From positions 1 through 64,000 of the forward strand of contig CALKCK010000037.1 of NCBI GenBank assembly GCA_938083195.1: a stretch of DNA of 64,000 bases. The letters run 5' to 3'. Numbering within the stretch: the stretch's first letter is position 1; every line of letters starts with the position of its first letter. The notes under the pieces are model-generated. The model had not been told where the DNA came from and ran no database searches. It was given only the letters and a program-made list of their open reading frames with translations. Below, in pieces: positions 9,067 through 17,802 of this stretch. The stretch is from an uncultured Pirellulaceae bacterium. Its GTDB lineage: Bacteria > Planctomycetota > Planctomycetia > Pirellulales > Pirellulaceae. The position numbers and the translations under genes are program-made.

Positions 9067-12000
9067 TTAGTCAGTTTCGATTTTACCGACTTGGTCTTCT
9101 TCGATCTCATCCTGAATGATAATTCGCGGAGTTACCATCATCATGAGGTTTTGCGTCTCGTGTCCAATACCAACGTTCTTAAACAGTCGGTTGACATAAG
9201 GCACATTACTCAAGAATGGAACGCCTCGCTCGGTGCGACTTTCATTCATTCGTTTAATTCCACCCATCAGTACGGTACCGCCGTCAGGAACGCTGACGAC
9301 TGTATTAACTGACGTTTGAGCGAGAACCGGTAACTGAACCGTAATACCCTGTGTGGTAGTACGCTCAGTTTCGTCTTCTTCGCTTCTCGATCCGCCATCA
9401 ACCGCTTCGAGCAGGTTATCGAGAACCGAGGTGCTCGACTGTTCTGTCGTTGTACTTCCGTCGAAGGTAAAGGTATCGACATCAGTAACTTGGGTGAAGA
9501 ACGGAACCAACTGGAGTCGAACAAATCGACGATCATCAGAAACAACAGCCGTAACATTCAGGTTAGTACCATCCGGTAGAATCGTGATGATAGGTTGGTG
9601 TGCGACGGCGAAATCACCGACGACTGGAACCACTGATGTCACGAACGGTCGTGAAGCACCATCAGTTACACTTGCACTCTGACCATTGAACATGGTGACC
9701 GTTGGTGCTTGTGTAATGTTGGTTCTGGTATCACCCTTCGCGGCTTGGATCAGGAAGAAGACTTCGATGTCCGATAGAATCGCAAATCCGAAGTTGGCTG
9801 CCTGAGCTGCCTGGAATCCACCAAAGATGGGTTCGGCTGCCGAGAAGCTGTTCTGAACAAATCTCAAGTCGAGATCGCTGGTTGGAGTAAAGTCAACGGT
9901 GTCCGTTGGCTCACGTCCGACGATTCGACTTCCGCTGACGGTGTCAGCAGTCGGGTCGCCCCCAGGATTGTTGTCGTTGATGCTGAAATCGAAGTCGATT
10001 CCAACTCTTTCGAAGAACTCATCGCGAAGACTTACGAATCGAACTTCGACAACGATTTGAACGTCATTGAGTTCTCGCAGCTTTTTGAGGAGATCTTGAA
10101 TTTCGTCTTGGACTTCCTGTGATTGAGAAACAATCAAACTTAGGTTAGGTACGAAAGCTTGAAGCGTTCCAAGGCCTTGTCCTGTGTCCTGCCATGAATC
10201 GGGCTTGATTGTATTTTGAATCAAGTCAATCAATGGTTGGAAGTCCTGTTCAGTAACACCACCAAGAGGTTGGTTACCAACAGTTCCATAGGTAGGCTGT
10301 CCCCGATTAGGTCCATTGTTGCCGCCGTACATCGCGTTGGCGACTGCACCATCGAGCATTCCTTCGCGGCCCATTCTTTGGGAAAGAGCCATTTCTGAAA
10401 CCGAGGCACCATTGGTTGAAACATTCATGAATCCAGGTGATCCACCCGAGGCCATATTAGGTTGCATCCAATGCATTTGATTTGGGTTTTGAGGAGCCGT
10501 GACGGGCATTACCAAATCACCAATGTAATACGTTTGTGTCATCAGTTTTGTGGAACTTGCATTCCGACTGGTGACTTTGATAACCTCATTCTCGACAACG
10601 AACACAAGTCCGGCCGAATTTAGGATTACTTCAAGAGCACTTCTCAGAGAGATAGGCTCTCGGATCGGAATGTCGACCATGCGATCCTTTTGTACATTTT
10701 CGGCGGCAAGTGCGATGTCATCGAAGACGATGTTTACGGCTGCCTGACGGGCGAGTTGGTCGACGGCTTCCCGAAGGGTGCCGCGATACTCTCCTTGAAC
10801 TCGCTCATTTCTTAGCGTGTCCCAGATTTTGCGATCTGCTTCCGAATTGTAACGGTTTTCTTCCAATCGCCCTAATCGACGATTGCTGTTCTTTGCCCAC
10901 AGTTCCGGATCGTTGATCTTGAACGGTGTTGTATCGTCCATGCCAGCGGAAGCTCTTTCGGCGTTAGCCATGGCTGCCCAAAAGCCTTCTTCTTTGTCGG
11001 ACTTAATTTGATCCATGCGATCAAGTCGGCGTAAAAGCGTAGCTTTTTCTGTTAGGACAGCAACGAGCGGGCTGTTTGGAGCCAGGTCAGCTGCTTGACG
11101 TGCAACCACTTGGGCTTCAGGGAATCGCTGCTCATCGATGAGTGTATTAAACTCTTCGACCAACTTCTGTAGTTGGGTGCTGTCGTCAACCATTTTTTGC
11201 CGACGCATTTCGACTTTGTCGAGACGCTCCGCATTGGTCTCATCGTTCATGATCTCGGGAAGATTACGATCAATGTATGATTGCATTTCCGCTAGATCTC
11301 GATCAATAATCGTTAGCAACGGTGTTTGGTTCGTTGCTTCGAGTTTTGATTGAACGACCCGCCCGCGTAACATTGTCATCTTTTCAAGTGCACTGCGAGG
11401 ATCTGATTCAAGCATTCGCTCTGCGTCTGCTCGTTCTTTGAAAATCTCTGATTGCAGTTGCTTAAATGCGGCTGTCTGTAGCGAAGAAGCATCGTTCAGG
11501 TCGATCGTCTGTGCGACTGTACGAACAGGCCCGTTTCCGAGTCCAGCATTAGGCATCGGGTTTGACATTGTGAGACGTGTCAGTTGATCCTGAATTGCCT
11601 GAATGGATTTTTGGTCAAGCTCAGCACGGTTGTTCCAGGCTCGTTCAAAATAGGTTCTTGCTTCCGCATAATTTTTGTTAACCATCGCTTCCATTCCCGC
11701 TTGGTAATAACCTTGCGCGGTTCTTGGAATCGGGTTAAATTTAGTTGCTTCGCCGTCGACCGCTGAAGCCGTTACGTTTTTAGAAGCGTCTGTGGATGGA
11801 TCGTAAAGGGTTTTTACGACTCCACTGGCGTTGTTATCAAAACTGGCTTTGATAACGGCCGGATCGAACGACTGGCGGTTCATGGCGTTTTGGATTTGCA
11901 ATTCCAATTGCCATGGTCGCGGAGTGTTCGCGGCAAATGCCGTATCAGGCACATCTAGATTCTTCGCTTGATTGACAAGTTTAGAAGCTTCGTCAAAATT

Positions 12001-12648
12001 TCCTTTGTCGAAGGCCAATTGGGCTTCCGAAAGGAACTTTAGCGATTGGACGAGCGGTTCCGTTTTAGGGGCCACCATTTGGCTCTTTGCAGCCTGTGCT
12101 GATTTCGCTGCGGCGATCATATTCAACAGCTCATCGGGGTTTCCAATGTTCTCGTTGAATTGAACTGGAAAGCTCTTCGCAGTTCTCACCAAGGTTTCAG
12201 CGGTTTCGTAGTCCTGATAATACATCAGTGCCTCGGACTGTGTCAGCAAGAACGAAGCTGCACCGGCATTGAATGCCTCGTGTTCATTTCGCTGGCGAAG
12301 TTCTTCGAGTTTCAACTGACGATCAATCATGGACTGAACGGTTGCAGGGGTGTCACCGATTTTTTTATAATCGACGTTGATACCCTTTGCTGTTTCCAGC
12401 ATTTGTTTTGCAGTGGCGACATCGCTTTTGGCGAGTGCCTGCCTTGCTTTCAACAAAGCACTTCTGGCATCGGCCAGTTTTGCTTTGTCAGTTTCCACCG
12501 GAATTTGAAAGACCGCCGGAACGGCAGTCGAATCCTGGACTGGAACCTGTGTTTGACTAAGTGCCGACGATGGTGATTGAATCACGACCGTCGATACCAT
12601 TAGGGCTGATGCCCATAAACTCTGCTTAAGTCGCACGGAGACTCTCAC
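9067..12648 (-). CDS. Secretin (GspD/PilQ family) with long TPR-like N-terminal region
   Basis: An outer-membrane secretin of about 1,193 residues. I choose a GTG start at 12648 because AAGGAG lies six bases upstream and the N-terminus then becomes a normal signal peptide (basic VRVSVRLK, hydrophobic core, cleavage near SALSQ); the frame is open to 12747. The first 600 residues hold alanine-rich helical repeats resembling TPR units (ARQALAKSDVATAKQMLETA; EAQLAFDKGNFDEASKLVNQ; AEARTYFERAW). An STN/N0-type domain follows (about 620-700), then a Gly/Asn/Met-rich linker, a second ring domain (LSLIVSQSQEVQDEIQDLL) and the C-terminal secretin gate (VEVRFVSL, TMFNGQSASVTDG, SVPDGGTVLMGG, GVPFLSNVPYVNRLFKN). 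It lies downstream of the PilM-PilN locus but beyond a terminator, so it is a separate transcription unit. It is probably the outer-membrane pore of a type IV pilus-like or type II secretion-like machine. Confidence 0.9.
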   Translation of the reverse strand: MRVSVRLKQSLWASALMVSTVVIQSPSSALSQTQVPVQDSTAVPAVFQIPVETDKAKLADARSALLKARQALAKSDVATAKQMLETAKGINVDYKKIGDTPATVQSMIDRQLKLEELRQRNEHEAFNAGAASFLLTQSEALMYYQDYETAETLVRTAKSFPVQFNENIGNPDELLNMIAAAKSAQAAKSQMVAPKTEPLVQSLKFLSEAQLAFDKGNFDEASKLVNQAKNLDVPDTAFAANTPRPWQLELQIQNAMNRQSFDPAVIKASFDNNASGVVKTLYDPSTDASKNVTASAVDGEATKFNPIPRTAQGYYQAGMEAMVNKNYAEARTYFERAWNNRAELDQKSIQAIQDQLTRLTMSNPMPNAGLGNGPVRTVAQTIDLNDASSLQTAAFKQLQSEIFKERADAERMLESDPRSALEKMTMLRGRVVQSKLEATNQTPLLTIIDRDLAEMQSYIDRNLPEIMNDETNAERLDKVEMRRQKMVDDSTQLQKLVEEFNTLIDEQRFPEAQVVARQAADLAPNSPLVAVLTEKATLLRRLDRMDQIKSDKEEGFWAAMANAERASAGMDDTTPFKINDPELWAKNSNRRLGRLEENRYNSEADRKIWDTLRNERVQGEYRGTLREAVDQLARQAAVNIVFDDIALAAENVQKDRMVDIPIREPISLRSALEVILNSAGLVFVVENEVIKVTSRNASSTKLMTQTYYIGDLVMPVTAPQNPNQMHWMQPNMASGGSPGFMNVSTNGASVSEMALSQRMGREGMLDGAVANAMYGGNNGPNRGQPTYGTVGNQPLGGVTEQDFQPLIDLIQNTIKPDSWQDTGQGLGTLQAFVPNLSLIVSQSQEVQDEIQDLLKKLRELNDVQIVVEVRFVSLRDEFFERVGIDFDFSINDNNPGGDPTADTVSGSRIVGREPTDTVDFTPTSDLDLRFVQNSFSAAEPIFGGFQAAQAANFGFAILSDIEVFFLIQAAKGDTRTNITQAPTVTMFNGQSASVTDGASRPFVTSVVPVVGDFAVAHQPIITILPDGTNLNVTAVVSDDRRFVRLQLVPFFTQVTDVDTFTFDGSTTTEQSSTSVLDNLLEAVDGGSRSEEDETERTTTQGITVQLPVLAQTSVNTVVSVPDGGTVLMGGIKRMNESRTERGVPFLSNVPYVNRLFKNVGIGHETQNLMMMVTPRIIIQDEIEEDQVGKIETD

Positions 12649-13148
12649 GCAACTCTCCTTGTTGTTGTGACGCCTAAAATACCCTGTAAGGTTGTTAAAG
12701 CTGTGCCACGGCATCACAGGGTTAATTCCCCCCTTGGCCATTCCCAAATCCGTTTAGGAAATTAACACCGCTTCTAATGAAGCGGCAGACCGGTGGAGTC
12801 CGTAGACAGCGCACGATTCTTTTCGATGGGGTTAATTAGCGATGTGGGTTTTGGCCGTCAACATCAATCGGGTGAAAAATTGGGAGAAAGGTGCGGATGT
12901 GATAGCAGGCCTGTTTCCGAGGCCGGTTATTGTGGGTTTAAGTGTGATTTTGGCCTGACTTGCGGGAGTTTTGCTAGCGTTGCTTGGTCTGTTTGATTGA
13001 GGTTTGCGTCCACATTGTTTCTCGTAAATACTTCAGCCAAAGGAATCGTCAAAAAAAAAGCCGCAACGAATTGCGGCTGGGTTCTTTTTAGGTTGGAAGC
13101 GTTCGGATTCAAGATCCAAACTTTGTCTGTTGGAAGGGCTGGGTGGGT
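12649..13148. promoter_or_regulatory. Intergenic region upstream of the secretin gene
   Basis: This 500-base region separates the secretin start from the pilus operon end. It contains the operon terminator (13051-13079) and, nearer the secretin, a 7-bp inverted repeat CCGCTTC-TAAT-GAAGCGG at 12768-12785. The latter would sit in the secretin leader and could be a structured 5' UTR. No promoter could be assigned with confidence. Confidence 0.4.
13051..13079 (-). terminator. UUCG-loop terminator after the PilM-PilN operon
   Basis: On the minus strand the sequence reads AGCCGCAA-TTCG-TTGCGGCT followed by at least eight T. The stem is 8 bp and perfect, and the tetraloop is the very stable UUCG type. 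It lies about 70 bases past the stop of the 871-aa pilus protein. Confidence 0.92.
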
Positions 13149-15764
13149 TTAGAAATCTCCACCTAGGCCGCCTCCGCCACCACCGAATTTACCACCGTTG
13201 CCGCCGGGGCCTTCTTCGTCCTCTTTGCTCTTCTTTCGCTTCTTGGGTTTACCAACGGTTTGCGATTCGTCTGCGAGGTGGAGCATGTTCCTGAATTGCG
13301 TTCGGTCATTCATGTCATTTTTGACGCGAAAGTTACCATCGTCATCCATGATCAGGATTTCACTTGCCGTCTGGTGTCGCATTTTTTCAGTTCGTGGTAG
13401 TTCAAGTTCTTCACCACTGATTGCGTCCACAACGACCATGCCGGTTGTGATTGGAACCTTGTACTGGTTAGGCCCTTCCGCTTCAGGATCATTTTTGGCG
13501 ACTTTAACTTCGAGAGTGGCCGGGTGAAGAAAGTATGACTCAGTAATAAAATCCAAGGCATCTCCACGATGAACGTTCTGCTTAGTTGGTAAAGCTGTGC
13601 CCTTGTCCTGTTCCCACCACGCTGACGCTGCCACTTCAACATTGGGTTCACCAACGGGGAGTTCAAAGCTAGTGCCATTCTGGGAAAGCCGTAGGGTTTT
13701 CCCAGGGGTCACGGCACCGGCGGCAACTTGCCCGCGGGTTTGCTTGACTTTCACCGTTACCGGTTTGCTCCATTGGGATGGTCGAGCGTGTTGCAAGTAG
13801 TCTTGGTAGACAAACTCGTTGCCACTTTTGGCGACAGCAACTCGTGGTACCACAATTTCCTCTATCACATCGTTCCCATTTTCGTCCTTGCCACGATTTT
13901 CTGAGATAACATAAGTGGTGATATTAGTTTTTGGGTCTTTTGTTTCTTTCGCTCGATTCAGTCGTTTGCGAACATTAGGGTTACGCATCGTACTGGTGAT
14001 TCTCACGTATTTAGCTTCTGGTTTGGAAGAAGTGGTATCGGAGTTTGATGGTTGATTGGCTGCATAGTCTCCGTCTCCATCTGGATCTTCCTGGTCGGCA
14101 CTGTCATCTTCGTCTGAGCCGTCAGCCCGGCCTCCCTGATTACTGGAATCACTTCCTTGGCCTGTTAGATCAGTCATCCCGCCAGTTTGCCGGTTGACGA
14201 ATTGCTTTCCAAGGTCTTCGTTGTTAGGGTCTCCCAACCACAATCGCATTCGATACTCGTAAGTCTTGCCGAGTTCTTTTGGATGGAAGTCAAAAAACCG
14301 AACTAAGCGAAATTGGTGTTGAGCTTTGTCAGAGTCCATCGCCTTCATGTGATCGGTGAAATCACTTCCAGCACGGGATTGAAGAATTTCAGGTGCTTCT
14401 GTCGCGAAATCTCCTCCGGAGCCTCCGGGAGCAGATCCACCACGTCCGCCAGTTGGGTCACCCAAACCGCCGGCACCCATTCCCATTCCCATACCCATAC
14501 CGCCGCCAAATTTGCCAGCATTACCACCACCTGAGGAACCATTGTTTCCACTTTTCTTGATGTTTCCTGTGAGGATGTCAGATGCGTCAATTTCTTCTGC
14601 CTCTTCTTCGGCAGTAAACTCAGGAAATTCTCTTTGATTGGCTGCTAGTTTTGAGTGGCTGACGAAAGGCCGGTAGTCGAAATTGAAAATTGCAGGGATC
14701 GGGCCGGTTAGAACCGGGTCAAAGTGTTGAGGTGCTACAACATCGGGTGCCGAGTTGTGGAACGCCTTGGGCATTCGATGCATGCTCGGGAACAGTGAGG
14801 GGAAGTAATGTGAAGTCTCATTGGTAATGTTGTTCCACTTTTCTTCACCGACTTCTCGTCGTTCGACTTCGAGATATTGGTAAGTAGGTCTATCGCGATC
14901 GGGGTAGTAGCCCATCGCTGAGGCAAAGCTGTTTTCGTATTCTTTCCATTGTTGTTCGATGTCCACCAACCCTGTGACACAGACGATGTTGTAAATCGCC
15001 GATCTTGTTGTGGCTGGGAAGTTGTGGTGAGTCGGCCGCACACCTTTTGAGGTGTGGACGTTCACGGTTTGCATTTTGGAGCCAACTCCATCGAGTACGG
15101 GGGGGGCATTTAACTCATCTTCACCCTCTGGCTCACTCCCGCCGAGCCCTCCGGCAGCTCCCCCTCGGCCGCCCATACCAAAGTCATCTTCCCCGCCGCC
15201 GGGTTCTTCATCCCCGCCGCCAGGTTCTTCTTCTCCGCCGTCGCCGCCGCCGAAATCGAAACCAGGTGCGGAGCCGCCCATGCCGTCGTCAGTTTCGTCT
15301 AATCCGCTGCTGGGAGCGCTTGGGTAGTAAGCAAATTGATCGACTTGAGCACCAATGTCGATGAGTAATGGCGCGGTGAAAACCACAGCCTCTGGTTCCA
15401 TAATGCCGAAGATGTTTGGATCTAAACGCGCATCGAGTGTGCGAGCAGCGATTCCGGTGAACGGGTCGGTTTGGTAGAGGGAGGCATCTACTTTGCTGCC
15501 ATCACGGACGATTTGATCCACGTTTTTTCGACCGGATCGAAAGGATTTGATTTCATCCCAGCTGGTATCCGATTCAATGTATCGCTCGGCGTCTTTCGCC
15601 ATTTTTACTAACTCGTCAGGCGATTTTTCGGAAAACGGTTTGATACCAAAGCCAAGCCAAAAGAAGGCTGCCATCGCGATAATTGCAACAACAAGGATCA
15701 GCTTTTCGGTGTGATACAAAAAGAATTTTTGCATGGCGGCTTTGCTGAAGTCTGGCATTCTCAT
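13149..15764 (-). CDS. Large single-pass membrane protein of the pilus locus, Gly-rich
   Basis: About 871 residues. I place the start at the ATG at 15764 (MRMPDFSK), nine bases after AGGAG; a TTG two codons upstream is possible. One transmembrane helix (about 21-40, LILVVAIIAMAAFFWLGFGI) follows a short cytoplasmic end, so most of the protein faces the periplasm. Gly/Asp/Glu-rich low-complexity blocks occur at about 160-210, 408-452 (with a GMGMGMGMG run) and at the C-terminus (KFGGGGGGLGGDF), and an acidic Asp/Ser block near 570-600. Between them are beta-rich segments (RLVRFFDFHPKELGKTYEYRMRLWLGD). It is third in the order PilM-PilN, PilO-position protein, this gene, so it may occupy the PilO/PilP role, but no known domain is visible. 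Confidence 0.75.
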   Translation of the reverse strand: MRMPDFSKAAMQKFFLYHTEKLILVVAIIAMAAFFWLGFGIKPFSEKSPDELVKMAKDAERYIESDTSWDEIKSFRSGRKNVDQIVRDGSKVDASLYQTDPFTGIAARTLDARLDPNIFGIMEPEAVVFTAPLLIDIGAQVDQFAYYPSAPSSGLDETDDGMGGSAPGFDFGGGDGGEEEPGGGDEEPGGGEDDFGMGGRGGAAGGLGGSEPEGEDELNAPPVLDGVGSKMQTVNVHTSKGVRPTHHNFPATTRSAIYNIVCVTGLVDIEQQWKEYENSFASAMGYYPDRDRPTYQYLEVERREVGEEKWNNITNETSHYFPSLFPSMHRMPKAFHNSAPDVVAPQHFDPVLTGPIPAIFNFDYRPFVSHSKLAANQREFPEFTAEEEAEEIDASDILTGNIKKSGNNGSSGGGNAGKFGGGMGMGMGMGAGGLGDPTGGRGGSAPGGSGGDFATEAPEILQSRAGSDFTDHMKAMDSDKAQHQFRLVRFFDFHPKELGKTYEYRMRLWLGDPNNEDLGKQFVNRQTGGMTDLTGQGSDSSNQGGRADGSDEDDSADQEDPDGDGDYAANQPSNSDTTSSKPEAKYVRITSTMRNPNVRKRLNRAKETKDPKTNITTYVISENRGKDENGNDVIEEIVVPRVAVAKSGNEFVYQDYLQHARPSQWSKPVTVKVKQTRGQVAAGAVTPGKTLRLSQNGTSFELPVGEPNVEVAASAWWEQDKGTALPTKQNVHRGDALDFITESYFLHPATLEVKVAKNDPEAEGPNQYKVPITTGMVVVDAISGEELELPRTEKMRHQTASEILIMDDDGNFRVKNDMNDRTQFRNMLHLADESQTVGKPKKRKKSKEDEEGPGGNGGKFGGGGGGLGGDF

Positions 15765-15943
15765 ATTCAAAATCTCCTGATCAGAATCGAATGTTTGCCC
15801 TTGGAAATTGGGGTTTCGACTCTGAAATTGGGGTGTTTATTCGTCTTTGATTGTCGTTATTAAAGTTTAAGCAATGGTCTGCTCAGCCACGATTAGTTGG
15901 TCAACCGGAACGGGAATCGAACCAGTTGGCCTTCTAAATTAAC

Positions 15944-17662
15944 CTAGGGTTTTGCTGGGTTGTCAACTCTCGCCTTGGAATTAGAAGCCGAGTCATCAAG
16001 TGAGTCGGTATCTTCCTCAAGTCCAGCAGCTCGTTTGAGTTCGTCCTCGCGTACTGGATTGTAAATCTTTACGATTCCAAAAAATTCGACATTCACGTCA
16101 TAGTTCGTTCGCGTTTCGACAGGCACGACATCGACTGGATTTGAATTAAAGCCGTCCATGCCAAGGTTTTGGCCCATTCCGCTTCGCTTCTCCGTGTCGG
16201 CTCCCGAGGTACCACTGCTGCCGCCAAGGGTGATTTCGTCACCACCCGGGGTATGTCGATTCCAGCGAACCTGTTGAATTTCAAAAGCGAATGGCGAGTT
16301 TGCACAGGCTGCCATAAAGTCGGCAATCTTTCGTTCGTCCATTTTTAAAGCGATCCTTACAGGGACCCTTTTCGCGACGATCAATTCTAGGTTAGTTTCA
16401 GGTAATTCGGCGCCGGTGATTACCCCCTTGACCACTTCAGCGGGAAGTGGATCAAAGTTCACATCAACGTAACGGTTGTCATAAGGAAGGCTGCTGGTGG
16501 AGCCGACACCATCGTCGGTTCCCCCGCCCATGGGCATGCTACGATTGAAGAAATCGCCATCCGGCTCAAAGTTACCTTCTTCGTCGTATTGTTCTTCTCC
16601 GCCATCATCACCAAACGAACCGGGGAATCCTTGGTTAGACATTCCGCCAGACATTCCAGAAGTTGTTTTGTCAGCAAGTCTCTGGTCGGGAGGGGTCAGC
16701 TCGCCCAGTTTTCCTCCAACTTCTCTTCCGAACGCAACGTGGTCGATATTTTTGATGATAGAAAGGTCGTTGGCGGCAGAGTCGCCATTGACCTCGCGGA
16801 TAATTCGAAACATCGCTTCCAAAAGCCAAAGGTCCTGCTGAAGCATATAGCATTGCAGAGGGCTTGGGTAATCAAACTGGTTACCGTCGTAGCCATTAAA
16901 AGTGGTCAATTTTTGGTTCCAAAGATCTTGATTCTTGTCGCTCCAACGAACGGCAAACTGATTCATGTCGATGGTAGGAGAGGTCAATGTTGGCGCTCCT
17001 GAGCCAGCACCAGCACCAGCACCAAACCCTCCACGTCCGAATCCACCCCCGGTAGGATCCCCGTCATCTTCATCCTCAATTGGAGCAGCGCCTTCGGAGT
17101 ACTTTGGATCGTACTTCCAATAGGCTCTTAAAACATCGTCACCGCAGAGGTAGGAAATTTGTTCTGGAATCTTCGCTCGATACAGCGTCAACATCTGTTC
17201 CATTCGTGGATCCACCGCCGAGTTTAGTTCGTCCGGCATGGTTTCCGGCGGGTTGAACCGGCTAAAGTGTTCGACAAAATCTTCGCTAGGGATGCATTTT
17301 GGCCAAACAAGGATCGAATCTTGGGCCTGTTTTCTAATGTTCCAAGCTGCGACGATCGAGTCGATCGTTTTACTTAATTCCTCTTGCATTCCTTGCTTAG
17401 AGGTTTCATTTGGATGGGCCGAAATTACCTCTTCTTCTGTGGCTACGACCCCATTTTTGGGCAAGATATTTGCCGTAACGGTTTTGATGCCCTTCGCAGT
17501 AGAAACTGATTTCTTAAGAAGTGCTTCTTGTTTAGACCGCTCATCGTTAATGCCGTTAGTTATTAAAAACCAAACGATGACCATGGCAACGGAAAGGGAT
17601 CCGCAGACAAGCCAGAAAATGTTCTTCTTGGTCCAAGCAATTACCGGAGCTAATTGGTCCAT
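15944..17662 (-). CDS. Single-pass membrane protein in the PilO position
   Basis: A 572-residue protein with a cytoplasmic N-terminal helix, one transmembrane segment (about 14-35, NIFWLVCGSLSVAMVIVWFL) and a large periplasmic part. It carries a Gly/Ala-rich block at about 204-223 (GGGFGRGGFGAGAGAG) and a second Gly/Asp/Met-rich linker around 335-390. The C-terminal part contains a compact alpha/beta segment (LELIVAKRVPVRIALKMDERKIADFMAACANSPFAFEIQQVRW), which resembles the ferredoxin-like fold of PilO/GspM-type proteins in layout; this is by pattern only. It follows the PilM-PilN gene after 140 bases and precedes the 871-aa protein by about 180 bases. Confidence 0.7.
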   Translation of the reverse strand: MDQLAPVIAWTKKNIFWLVCGSLSVAMVIVWFLITNGINDERSKQEALLKKSVSTAKGIKTVTANILPKNGVVATEEEVISAHPNETSKQGMQEELSKTIDSIVAAWNIRKQAQDSILVWPKCIPSEDFVEHFSRFNPPETMPDELNSAVDPRMEQMLTLYRAKIPEQISYLCGDDVLRAYWKYDPKYSEGAAPIEDEDDGDPTGGGFGRGGFGAGAGAGSGAPTLTSPTIDMNQFAVRWSDKNQDLWNQKLTTFNGYDGNQFDYPSPLQCYMLQQDLWLLEAMFRIIREVNGDSAANDLSIIKNIDHVAFGREVGGKLGELTPPDQRLADKTTSGMSGGMSNQGFPGSFGDDGGEEQYDEEGNFEPDGDFFNRSMPMGGGTDDGVGSTSSLPYDNRYVDVNFDPLPAEVVKGVITGAELPETNLELIVAKRVPVRIALKMDERKIADFMAACANSPFAFEIQQVRWNRHTPGGDEITLGGSSGTSGADTEKRSGMGQNLGMDGFNSNPVDVVPVETRTNYDVNVEFFGIVKIYNPVREDELKRAAGLEEDTDSLDDSASNSKARVDNPAKP

Positions 17663-17802
17663 GATTTAATCCTCAAAGTTATTTTTAGGCACTTCGCCTG
17701 GTTCATTGTTGTTTGATTCGATGGTTGCTGGTCGCGTCTGGTGGCTCGAGGCGGGGCGACTTTTGCACGTAAATCCCAAGCCTGACCAACCAATTCGGGT
17801 TG

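Noticed and set aside
15052..15364. Plus-strand open frames rich in Pro/Ser/Arg opposite the Gly-rich pilus protein
   Set aside because: They are the antisense reading of GGN-rich codons of a well-supported minus-strand gene.
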